Source: SZUA-229 sp036567985
GTDB lineage: Bacteria; Pseudomonadota; Gammaproteobacteria; SZUA-229
DNA length: 6,720 nt
NCBI GenBank assembly: GCA_036567985.1
Contig: DATCTK010000065.1
Span: 1 to 6,720 of the forward strand
Direction of reading: 5' to 3'
Program-made: the position numbers and the translations under genes
Notes under the pieces: generated by a model
What the model was told of the DNA's origin: nothing
What the model saw: the letters and a program-made list of their open reading frames with translations, nothing else
Database searches by the model: none
Shown here: positions 1-6,711 of the stretch, in pieces
Position numbering within the stretch: the first letter of the stretch is position 1
Layout of the letters: the number at the start of each line of letters is the position of its first letter

Positions 1-41
1 CTTTAATTTTTTATCTATTCTTAGCTTCACTAAGTTCTGCA

Positions 42-77
42 CTGTGCTGTTTCGCCTTTCTGGCGACTCACTTCTTT
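42..77 (+). repeat. Left arm of 36-bp perfect inverted repeat
   Basis: These 36 bases are the exact reverse complement of 694-729. Both flanking bases break the match (41 against 730, and 78 against 693). The arm itself contains a small hairpin, TCGCC-TTTCT-GGCGA (52-66), and overlaps the start of the 10-bp stem hairpin 70-97 (ACTTCTTTTT against AAAAAGAAGT). Confidence 0.95.
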
Positions 78-249
78 TTCTTCAGCAAAAAAGAAGTAAG
101 CAAGAAAATGCCGTTCCCGGTCACTTGCCCGCAAAAAGCGCGGTTTCCCGAAAATGCTATGAGAAGATTATTGGTTTTCGATTAGTTTATTGATGGTATT
201 AGCTTCGTTGCCGGGTCGTGCTGGAGTGCCGTCCAGGCACATCAGCACT

Positions 250-272
250 CAAAATCACGTCCTGTGATTTTG
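250..272 (-). other. Hairpin with GGA-containing loop (minus-strand sense)
   Basis: CAAAATCAC (250-258) pairs perfectly with GTGATTTTG (264-272) around a 5-nt loop. Read on the minus strand the loop is AGGAC. It lies inside the larger fold formed by 114-129 with 295-310. Function unknown. Confidence 0.6.
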
Positions 273-299
273 CCCCTATGCAGAAAGCATTTTCGGCAA

Positions 300-319
300 G
301 TGACAGGGAAATTTGTCAC
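300..319 (+). other. Hairpin with ACAGGGA at its loop
   Basis: GTGACA (300-305) pairs with TGTCAC (314-319) around the loop GGGAAATT. The stem is short at 6 bp and competes with the long-range pairing that uses 295-310, so the two folds are mutually exclusive alternatives. Confidence 0.5.
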
Positions 320-394
320 AAGCCCATCATTTGAAAAGCATTTTAACCGTTGGGTACGCAGCTGTTTCCCCTTCGCACAAGCTGATGAGCGAGT

Positions 395-478
395 GATTTT
401 TGTGGAGGCTTTCTGCGAGGATGTTTGAGCGAATCATGCTTTTTATGATTCGTGAGTTCCGCAGCAGCCACAAAAATC
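395..478 (+). other. Nested interrupted hairpin, three stem segments
   Basis: Three co-linear pairings nest within 84 nt: GATTTTTGTGG (395-405) with CCACAAAAATC (468-478), CTGCG (413-417) with CGCAG (460-464), and CGAATCAT (430-437) with ATGATTCG (445-452), leaving a 7-nt apical loop. AGGATGT (418-424) falls in the unpaired internal loop. Three perfectly nested segments make a real structure likely; its role is unknown. Confidence 0.65.
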
Positions 479-494
479 GGGAGTGAAGAAGGCA

Positions 495-522
495 CTTTTA
501 TTTTCGCTGTTTAAAATAAAAG
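495..522. other. AT-rich hairpin
   Basis: CTTTTATTTT (495-504) is the exact reverse complement of AAAATAAAAG (513-522), with an 8-nt loop. It is not followed by a T-run on either strand beyond the stem itself, so I do not call it a terminator. Confidence 0.6.
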
Positions 523-622
523 CTTGTGTGGGCGCAATCGGAGATTTACAAGCCAGATTTATAGAGCATCAGTTGGTGAGTTGGGCGGCGCTTTCTTGCT
601 TCTTCCTTTGTCGCTGTTGATA

Positions 623-691
623 CTAAAACGCCTGGAGCGTTTTAGAACAGGCTTTGCCTGGCCCGAAGGGTGAAAGCCAGGGATGGCTTTC
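623..691 (+). repeat. Two-hairpin module with CTGGA and GGGA loops
   Basis: The order on the plus strand is a 9-bp stem CTAAAACGC/GCGTTTTAG with loop CTGGA (623-645), a small CAGGC-TTT-GCCTG hairpin (648-660), the motif CCCGAAGGGTGA (662-673), and an 8-bp stem GAAAGCCA/TGGCTTTC with loop GGGA (672-691). The same order of loops and linker, with different stem sequences, occurs at 6533-6591. Conserved loops with changed stems suggest selection on folded RNA or single-stranded DNA. Confidence 0.7.
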
Positions 692-693
692 AT

Positions 694-729
694 AAAGAAG
701 TGAGTCGCCAGAAAGGCGAAACAGCACAG
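694..729 (-). repeat. Right arm of 36-bp perfect inverted repeat
   Basis: Exact reverse complement of 42-77, lying 616 bp away. It also carries the short internal hairpin TCGCC-AGAAA-GGCGA (705-719). A 36-bp perfect match at this distance cannot be chance, and it marks the right edge of the non-coding element. Confidence 0.95.
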
Positions 730-935
730 CTCAGCATGTCGTGAAGGTAAATAATAAATAACACATTAAGGCTGATTAAGCAGAGTGCTTTTAATACAGG
801 TCATGCCGCATGGCAGTTGGTGGATCCGCTTCGCTTGATACCACCATACAACAGCATCACCCCCAAGGGATAAGGCAATCATAATATGACAACCATTTGC
901 GTTTATTCGCGTTTATTTGCGGACTTATATAAATT
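730..935. other. Intergenic spacer without a gene
   Basis: This stretch lies between the hairpin-rich element and the stop codon of the DUF2279 gene. I see no coding frame. It contains the degenerate palindrome at 819-845 and a short run of near-repeats at 896-921 built on TTTGCGTTTA / TTCGCGTTTA / TTTGCGG. No clear intrinsic terminator for the minus-strand gene is visible. Confidence 0.6.
819..845. repeat. Degenerate GGTGGATC palindrome
   Basis: GGTGGATC (819-826) pairs with GATACCACC (837-845) with one bulged A, around a loop containing CCGCTTCGC. It resembles the short GGTGGAT-type palindromic repeats scattered between genes in many gammaproteobacteria. This family assignment is from memory and would need a genome-wide count. 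It may help block read-through from the minus-strand gene, but there is no T-run. Confidence 0.45.
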
Positions 936-1778
936 TCACTGATTAATATCCCGCCTGAACTCCACATTGCTACCCGGTATCTGCAGGTACCTTAGCAGCG
1001 TACCAGTTTTTTTATACCCATGACGACTAAACAGATCGGTCAGATTAAACCCAATTCCGAAATACAGGTTACGCTGCCGGGTTTCTGCTGCATCATCAAA
1101 CCCCCGTGTGTAATAACCCAGCTGCAATTCGATGTGTCGCAGCCAGCTTGTTTGCAGCGCATCAAAGCCATTAAGCTTGAGTGCAAACAGGTATTTCGAG
1201 TTTTCATAGTCGGTGGTGAAGTCATTGTCATTGGGGTGCAGTCCATACTCCCAGCGCAGGTCAAGCTTGCGCGCCAGCGCGGGCGAGCGGTACAAGTAAT
1301 ACCCCAGCAGGGCACCGGCAGCATTGGCAATAAAGTCCTCGCTGGAAAACCCGTAATCACTAAAGGCATCCCCCAGCTCCATATAACCGAGTATGGCCAG
1401 CGATGACAGGGCACCAGAAAGCGCGGCATCCTGCTGGCTGAAGCACCAGTGCGCATACAAACTGGACAGGCCATGGGCCATTACATAACTGGTGTACAGA
1501 TGACCCAGCTTGTCTGCACCGCCGGATGCGGTGCCATTGTCAAACCAGCCCTCTGAGGTGGACCTGGGTGAGTTACTGAAATAATCCCAGTTCGCCACAC
1601 CCCAGGCCGTGACTGCACCGACACCAATCAGGTTTACCTGCCACAGATCTTGTGCCTGCTGTGACCGGCTGGCCGGTTGCGAACAGTCACGGGATAGCGC
1701 CACTGCAACAGATGACAGCGTCAGCGCAGACAGTAACAGGCAGCAGACTCGACAGGCGTTAAACATTTGTATTGCCAT
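936..1778 (-). CDS. Exported DUF2279 (YfiM-like) envelope protein
   Basis: A 280-residue protein. The family (DUF2279, described as predicted periplasmic lipoprotein, includes E. coli YfiM) has no established biochemical role. Residues 1-27 form a signal peptide with hydrophobic core around 11-26 and a plausible signal peptidase I site after AVA (25-27). No good lipobox cysteine is seen, so I predict a non-lipidated export product. The family core is clear: EGWF (76-79), GGADKLGH (86-93), GYMELGD (131-137) and GFSSEDFIANAAGALLGY (143-160). The C-terminal part has alternating hydrophobic segments (196-202, 215-224, 237-246) that look like beta strands, hinting at outer-membrane association (inference). 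Met1 is used here; Met5 is an alternative start, and neither has a convincing ribosome-binding site. It is transcribed divergently from the amidohydrolase gene, with an 11-bp gap between start codons as annotated. Confidence 0.85.
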   Translation of the reverse strand: MAIQMFNACRVCCLLLSALTLSSVAVALSRDCSQPASRSQQAQDLWQVNLIGVGAVTAWGVANWDYFSNSPRSTSEGWFDNGTASGGADKLGHLYTSYVMAHGLSSLYAHWCFSQQDAALSGALSSLAILGYMELGDAFSDYGFSSEDFIANAAGALLGYYLYRSPALARKLDLRWEYGLHPNDNDFTTDYENSKYLFALKLNGFDALQTSWLRHIELQLGYYTRGFDDAAETRQRNLYFGIGFNLTDLFSRHGYKKTGTLLRYLQIPGSNVEFRRDINQ

Positions 1779-1789
1779 GATTTCACGTT

Positions 1790-2674
1790 ATGCTGAACAG
1801 TATGAACCGTGCCATAAAACAACCCAACTGTTTATTCGCAGGCCAGCTGATCAGCCTGTTGCTGTTTGCCACATCAAGCATGGCCGACAGCCGTACACCT
1901 GAAGCGTTTATCGACACCCACCTGCATTACAACGCAGCACATGCCGCACACTTTGACGCAGCCGAAATTATCACCCGGCTACAGGCAAATGGCGTGGCCT
2001 ACGGCGTGGTCACCAGTACACCGACCGAACACAGTCTTGCACTTTACCGAGAGTCACCTCAACGGATCATTCCACTGCTCGGCGCCTATCGCACGCCGGC
2101 AGATAAAAGCGCCTGGCTTGAGGACAATAAGCTGGTGTCGCACCTGGCGGCACAGCTTAAGCAGGGTCACTGGCGCGGCATCGGTGAACTGCACCTGTTT
2201 GCCAGTCAGCGACACAGGCCGGTGTTTCGACAACTGATCGAGCTGGCGCGAAGCCACCGCCTGCCGCTGCTGTTACATACCGACCCGGTGGTAATCGACA
2301 GCGTCTACCAGCAGGCACCCGAGCTCAGGCTGATCTGGGCCCACGGAGGCACCTTTGCCTACCCTGACCTGCTGGCCGACTACCTGCAACGTTACCCGCA
2401 GCTGATGATCGATCTGTCGGTGCGTGATACACGTATTGCCCCACAGGGCGAGCTGGATGATGCCTGGTATCAACTGTTTATCCAGTACCCGGATCGTTTT
2501 CTGCTGGGCGTTGATACCTTTGCCGTCGCACGCTGGCAGAACTACAGTGATGCGCTGGCAAGCATCCGTCAGTGGCTGGCTCAATTGCCCGAGGAGGTAG
2601 CACAGCAGATGGCGTACCAGAATGCTATAAAGGTTTATGCCATAGAACAGATGACGTCCGAGCAGACACAATAA
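1790..2674 (+). CDS. Exported amidohydrolase-family metal-dependent hydrolase
   Basis: A 294-residue TIM-barrel hydrolase of the amidohydrolase superfamily (Amidohydro_2-like). Metal-site residues are in the expected order: DTHLH (His44, His46), GIGELH (Glu133), LLLHTD (His163), WAHGG (His185) and LLGVDTF (Asp242). The C-terminal stretch has the usual QNAIKVY (277-283) after the last barrel strand. The substrate cannot be told from sequence. An N-terminal signal peptide is evident: basic residues, a hydrophobic core about 15-28, and SMA just before Asp33, so it should act in the periplasm. Met5 at 1802 gives a more typical signal peptide and may be the true start; neither Met has a strong ribosome-binding site. 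It probably shares a transcript with corA, 38 bp downstream. Catalytic residues are complete, so an active enzyme is expected. Confidence 0.85.
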   Translation: MLNSMNRAIKQPNCLFAGQLISLLLFATSSMADSRTPEAFIDTHLHYNAAHAAHFDAAEIITRLQANGVAYGVVTSTPTEHSLALYRESPQRIIPLLGAYRTPADKSAWLEDNKLVSHLAAQLKQGHWRGIGELHLFASQRHRPVFRQLIELARSHRLPLLLHTDPVVIDSVYQQAPELRLIWAHGGTFAYPDLLADYLQRYPQLMIDLSVRDTRIAPQGELDDAWYQLFIQYPDRFLLGVDTFAVARWQNYSDALASIRQWLAQLPEEVAQQMAYQNAIKVYAIEQMTSEQTQ

Positions 2675-2699
2675 GATTTTTATTCAACCCGATCATCAC

Positions 2700-2703
2700 A
2701 GGA
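2700..2703 (+). promoter_or_regulatory. Ribosome-binding site of corA
   Basis: AGGA lies 9 nt before the ATG at 2713. It decides the start in favour of 2713 over an in-frame ATG at 2572 that would overlap the upstream gene by about 100 bp and add 47 residues unlike CorA. Confidence 0.7.
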
Positions 2704-2712
2704 ATCAGACCC

Positions 2713-3777
<1,065 letters not shown>

Positions 3778-3783
3778 CCGGGC

Positions 3784-5445
3784 TCACCCATTTAGCGGCG
3801 TTGCCTGCGCAGGGGAAAGACAGGCGGTTAACTGATCCGCAGCCTCCTTGGCCGCATCTGCATAGGGCACCAGTACCAGATCAACCGCTCGCTGCCGCAG
3901 CAGCTGTGCATCATGTTGACTGGAGGTGGACAGGGCCACCTTGCCCTGGTAATTCTGTTGCTGCAAGCCATGCAGTAACATGCTGCTGATGTGAGTATCC
4001 CGCACTGTGCTTACCACCCACTTCACCTTGTGCAACGGCAGTGAGGCAATAAATTCAGGGTCTTCCGCATCACCGTAATGCACCGTGTAATCTTCCTTCG
4101 CATAACGCTGCACCGCTTCCGGGTCAAAATCCACCGCCAGCAGACGATAACCCTGCTGGCGCAAATTGTGAGCCATGGCCGCGCCAAACCGTCCCAGACC
4201 AATCAGCAGTATATCAATCTGTTTTTCCTCATCCCAGGGACTGTCCAGTTCACGACTGGGGTGTTTACGCTCGAACACCGACAAATAAGGTGCCAGCACT
4301 GAATACAGTGAATGGGAGTACAGAATCATATAGGTGGATGCACTGATAGTAATCAGTCCTACCAGAGTAATCAGTCCGACCGTGTCATTATCCAGGTGTC
4401 CCAGGCTATAACCCAGCGCCGCCAGTACCAGCGAGAACTCACTGATCTGCGCCACCGTGAGTCCCGCCAGAAAACCGGTGCGGCGGCGATAGCCCATATA
4501 CCCCATGATCACCATAACGATCAGCGGGTTGCCGAGCAGCACAAACAGTGAAAAAACCATTGCCGGGCCGACCTGCGCACCCAGCGCGCTCATATCGAGT
4601 GTCGCACCCAGCTCGATAAAGAAAAACAGCAGAAGAAAGTCACGCAGGCTCACCAGGCGCGCAGCCACCTGTTCACGGTAGGCGGTGGATGCAATGGAAA
4701 TGCCTGCCAGAAATGCCCCCACCTCACGACTGAAACCCAGCGCATCACCCAGCGAAGCACCCAGCACCGCCCAGGCAATCGCGAACAGCATCAGTAACTC
4801 GGAGGAGTGCGCCAGATGCTTGAGCAGGCGCGGCAGCACATAACGCATCAACAGCGCAACGCTGAGCAACATGGCCGCGCCCTTGAGCAGAATCATCCCT
4901 GCTTCAACCCCCAGGTGCACTTCACGACCGGCCTCACCGAAGGCGGTCAGGCCGATCATCACCAGCACCACTACGATGTCTTGCACAATCAGGAAACCCA
5001 CCGCAATGCGACCGTGCAGTGAATCCACTTCACGTTTATCGGACAGTAGCTTGACGATAATAATGGTGCTGGAAAAGGTCAGGGCCACTGCCACATAGAT
5101 GGCTACGATATGTGACATGCCCAGCAGCAACGCAATCAGGTACCCCACCACCGAGGTAAACAGCACCTGACCCAGACCCGAGGCCAGCGCCACCGGACCT
5201 ACCGTGCGGATAATGTGCAGGTCCAGCTTCAGCCCCACCACAAACAGCAACAGCGCAATGCCCATGCTGGCAAACAATTCAATTTCACTGCTGTGTTCCA
5301 CCACGCCACTCACCGATGGGCCCAGCAGTATACCCACGGCAATAAAGGCCACGATCAGCGGCTGCTTCAGCAACTGGGCCAGCGCACCCCCCATTGCTGC
5401 CAGCACCAGCACCACAGTCATCTGCATAAAGATACTTTCAAACAT
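3784..5445 (-). CDS. CPA2 monovalent cation:proton antiporter, KefB/YbaL type, with RCK domain
   Basis: A 553-residue inner-membrane protein. Residues about 8-385 are a Na+/H+ exchanger domain of the CPA2 family with roughly 12 hydrophobic segments. They include the early GILLGPSVSG motif (38-47), SSTIIIVKLLSDKRE (125-139) and the FLIVQD motif with Gln155-Asp156 in the ion-translocation core. Residues about 410-545 are a TrkA-N/RCK Rossmann domain, with GLGRFG (416-421) and an acidic Asp439 at the end of the second strand, as expected for NAD(H) binding. The length is like E. coli YbaL and shorter than KefC. K+ (or Na+) efflux in exchange for H+ is the likely role; ion specificity cannot be read. 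The start has a good ribosome-binding site (TAAGGG, 7 nt away). It is 56 bp downstream of usp and probably co-transcribed. The stop is 6 bp from the convergent corA stop, and no terminator is visible. Confidence 0.93.
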   Translation of the reverse strand: MFESIFMQMTVVLVLAAMGGALAQLLKQPLIVAFIAVGILLGPSVSGVVEHSSEIELFASMGIALLLFVVGLKLDLHIIRTVGPVALASGLGQVLFTSVVGYLIALLLGMSHIVAIYVAVALTFSSTIIIVKLLSDKREVDSLHGRIAVGFLIVQDIVVVLVMIGLTAFGEAGREVHLGVEAGMILLKGAAMLLSVALLMRYVLPRLLKHLAHSSELLMLFAIAWAVLGASLGDALGFSREVGAFLAGISIASTAYREQVAARLVSLRDFLLLFFFIELGATLDMSALGAQVGPAMVFSLFVLLGNPLIVMVIMGYMGYRRRTGFLAGLTVAQISEFSLVLAALGYSLGHLDNDTVGLITLVGLITISASTYMILYSHSLYSVLAPYLSVFERKHPSRELDSPWDEEKQIDILLIGLGRFGAAMAHNLRQQGYRLLAVDFDPEAVQRYAKEDYTVHYGDAEDPEFIASLPLHKVKWVVSTVRDTHISSMLLHGLQQQNYQGKVALSTSSQHDAQLLRQRAVDLVLVPYADAAKEAADQLTACLSPAQATPLNG

Positions 5446-5452
5446 CTATCTA

Positions 5453-5458
5453 CCCTTA
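5453..5458 (-). promoter_or_regulatory. Ribosome-binding site of the antiporter gene
   Basis: TAAGGG on the minus strand sits 7 nt before the ATG (5443-5445). It supports the start at Met1 rather than at Met7 or Met9. Confidence 0.65.
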
Positions 5459-5501
5459 AATTTTATGAGCCGCACCCCGAGCCAGAGCGAGCGACTGGTT
5501 T

Positions 5502-6482
5502 TTACTCGTCCAGTTTAACCGGAGAAACAAATCCCGGTGGCTTGATCGCCAGCACCGAACAGTCCAGTTGATGAAGAATACTCTCGGCGGTATTACCCAT
5601 AATCAGGCCACTGATACCAGTACGCGCCACCGTGCCCATCACCACCAGATCCGCATCGATTTCACGACTGAATTCAGGTATTTTTTCCCGTGGCTGACCT
5701 TTCAGTAAAATCGCCTGGGGCGTCGGTGTGTGCTCATGCTGCGGCGCTCTGTTTTCCTGCATCTCGTCAAGCAGCTGATGCAGGTTATTGCGATAGCGCT
5801 GCGCCACCGAATCCATATACAGATTGATATTATCCTCAAGCTGCCCCACCACCCCGGCGCGCAGAAAGTCTTCGGCAATGGCATCCCACACGCTCACCGC
5901 GTAGATTTCCGCGGAGAGAAATTCCGCCAGGGAATCGGCCATATCCAGGGTCATTTGATTAAGTTGCTGCCGCGTCTGCAGTTCTTTTGGCGGGTAGTAA
6001 TTGTTCACATCCAGCGCCGCCAGTATGCGTTTATTGACACGCGGCGCACCGTGTTTCACTAACCAGACCGGCACCGGGCACTTGCGTAACAGGTGCATAT
6101 CAAGACTGCCGAACAGCCGCTGTACCAGACCGCCACTGTCCGCCTGCTTGATCAGCAGATCATACTGATGCCGCAGCACCTCATGGATAATGCTGATAAA
6201 GGCGGTGCCGGTGAGCACCTGGCATGATACGTCGAGTGGCGTCCTCAGCGAATCGACCAGGTTTTTAAGAAAACGGCGACGTTCACCAAGCATGGTCTCG
6301 ATGATTTTTTCCGCCGCAATAAAATCCTCCTGCAATTCCAGCGTCTGCGGAAGATCCTCGATCACACTGACCAGTGTCAGCTCCGCCTGGTGCGCCTCGG
6401 CCAGCGACACTGCCTGCTGCAACAATGGCTGATTATCGCCACTGTAACTGACCACGCAGAGAATTTTTTTAAATTGATACAT
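5502..6482 (-). CDS. UspE-type tandem-domain universal stress protein
   Basis: A 326-residue cytoplasmic protein with two Usp domains. Domain 1 (about 1-145) starts FKKILCVVSY and ends LLRKCPVPVWLVK (131-143), as in E. coli UspE; it lacks the full ATP-binding glycine motif. Domain 2 (about 150-315) begins KRILAALDV and carries GTVARTGISGLIMGNTAE (283-300). That is a variant of the G-2X-G-9X-G(S/T) nucleotide motif, with Ala where the second Gly normally sits and Asn after the last Gly. It ends LAIKPPGFVSPV, again UspE-like. Length matches UspE (about 316 residues). UspE-type proteins are linked to stress survival and motility; the exact action is unknown. The start at 6482 is supported by AAAGGA 9 nt upstream and by alignment to the family; an in-frame ATG at 6530 adds 16 unrelated residues. 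It is likely first in an operon with the antiporter. Confidence 0.92.
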   Translation of the reverse strand: MYQFKKILCVVSYSGDNQPLLQQAVSLAEAHQAELTLVSVIEDLPQTLELQEDFIAAEKIIETMLGERRRFLKNLVDSLRTPLDVSCQVLTGTAFISIIHEVLRHQYDLLIKQADSGGLVQRLFGSLDMHLLRKCPVPVWLVKHGAPRVNKRILAALDVNNYYPPKELQTRQQLNQMTLDMADSLAEFLSAEIYAVSVWDAIAEDFLRAGVVGQLEDNINLYMDSVAQRYRNNLHQLLDEMQENRAPQHEHTPTPQAILLKGQPREKIPEFSREIDADLVVMGTVARTGISGLIMGNTAESILHQLDCSVLAIKPPGFVSPVKLDE

Positions 6483-6491
6483 TACAGCCGA

Positions 6492-6497
6492 TCCTTT
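6492..6497 (-). promoter_or_regulatory. Ribosome-binding site of the usp gene
   Basis: AAAGGA on the minus strand lies 9 nt before the ATG at 6480-6482. It decides the start at residue MYQFKK rather than 16 codons upstream, where no ribosome-binding site is seen and the frame runs into a repeat. Confidence 0.7.
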
Positions 6498-6510
6498 AAT
6501 TTTTAAGGAA

Positions 6511-6609
6511 GCTCTGAATAATTCATCCATGAATCATTCGTCTGGAACGAATGATCGCACTAGCCCCGAAGGGGTGAGCCTCATGGATGAGACGAACAAT
6601 GATCAGAGC
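6511..6609 (+). repeat. 99-bp palindromic repeat with CTGGA and TGGA hairpin loops
   Basis: GCTCTGA (6511-6517) and TCAGAGC (6603-6609) form terminal inverted repeats. TCATCCATGA (6523-6532) pairs with TCATGGATGA (6581-6590). Inside are a 9-bp hairpin ATCATTCGT/ACGAATGAT with loop CTGGA (6533-6555), CCCC-GAA-GGGG (6564-6574), then TGA and a small hairpin CTCA-TGGA-TGAG (6580-6591). The small hairpin and the 10-bp outer pairing are alternatives. The element lies just upstream of the usp ribosome-binding site, so on the minus strand it may be in the usp leader. Its internal order mirrors 623-691. Confidence 0.7.
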
Positions 6610-6644
6610 AAAAACAAATTAAAATGCGATTTTTATTTGTTTTT
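6610..6644. other. 35-bp AT-rich near-perfect palindrome
   Basis: AAAAACAAAT (6610-6619) pairs with ATTTGTTTTT (6635-6644), and AAAAT (6621-6625) with ATTTT (6629-6633). There is one T-T mismatch (6620/6634) and a GCG apex, giving a 15-pair stem. It directly abuts the 99-bp repeat. It could be a cruciform, a protein-binding palindrome or a bidirectional weak terminator; GC content in the stem is too low for a typical intrinsic terminator. Confidence 0.6.
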
Positions 6645-6650
6645 CATTTT

Positions 6651-6670
6651 CAATAACTTAGCAGTTATTG
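6651..6670. other. Small hairpin upstream of usp
   Basis: CAATAACT (6651-6658) pairs perfectly with AGTTATTG (6663-6670) around a 4-nt loop. It is one of four consecutive structures in the usp upstream region; its role is unknown. Confidence 0.5.
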
Positions 6671-6691
6671 CCATGTTAGTTTAGTCATGGG

Positions 6692-6711
6692 GCGGCACAT
6701 CCCTGTGCCGC
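6692..6711 (-). other. GC-rich hairpin with CsrA-like ACAGGGATGT apex
   Basis: GCGGCACA (6692-6699) pairs perfectly with TGTGCCGC (6704-6711). On the minus strand the tetraloop is GGGA, and the apex GCACAGGGAUGU agrees with the published CsrA SELEX consensus RUACARGGAUGU at 11 of 12 positions, with GGA in the loop as CsrA prefers. It could be the edge of another dispersed repeat that continues past the window. Binding is inferred only. Confidence 0.55.

Larger units (their letters stand above)
42..729. repeat. Hairpin-rich non-coding repeat element with 36-bp terminal inverted repeats
   Basis: A 688-bp block is bounded by a perfect 36-bp inverted repeat (42-77 and 694-729). The homology continues imperfectly inward: 93-113 resembles the reverse complement of 586-605. 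Internally I see hairpins at 70-97 (10-bp stem), 250-272 (9 bp), 300-319 (6 bp), a nested structure at 395-478, 495-522 (10 bp), 623-645 (9 bp), 648-660 (5 bp) and 672-691 (8 bp). There is also a long-range pairing of 114-129 with 295-310 (one mismatch) and of 149-158 with 286-295. No credible reading frame, transposase or flanking target-site duplication is visible, so it is not an intact insertion sequence. It could be a MITE-like non-autonomous element, a dispersed structured repeat or a source of a structured RNA. The inverted repeats and stems are read directly; the idea that it is one unit is inference from the matching ends. Confidence 0.75.

Noticed and set aside
42..729. Insertion sequence or CRISPR array
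   Set aside because: No transposase frame or target-site duplication is present, and the internal repeats are inverted hairpins of different sequence, not regularly spaced direct repeats.
1020..1406. Plus-strand open frame of 128 codons opposite the DUF2279 gene
   Set aside because: It is antisense to a gene with clear family motifs, and its translation shows no domain or signal.
1767..1794. Promoter TTGTAT-16-TATGCT for the amidohydrolase gene
   Set aside because: The match to consensus is weak and the expected transcription start would fall almost on the start codon, so I do not annotate it.
2572..2712. N-terminal extension of corA by 47 residues
   Set aside because: It overlaps the end of the amidohydrolase gene, has no CorA-like sequence, and a good ribosome-binding site precedes the ATG at 2713.
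4807..5571. Several plus-strand open frames opposite the antiporter gene
   Set aside because: They are shadows of a well-supported coding frame; their low-complexity His/Gln/Thr-rich translations are typical of antisense frames.
6483..6530. 16-residue N-terminal extension of the usp protein
   Set aside because: Usp domains begin within a few residues of the first beta strand (FKKILCVV), the ribosome-binding site fits the 6482 start, and the extension runs into the repeat.
6610..6644. Intrinsic terminator
   Set aside because: The stem is almost all A/T and there is no upstream gene on the plus strand in the window; on the minus strand it would precede usp.
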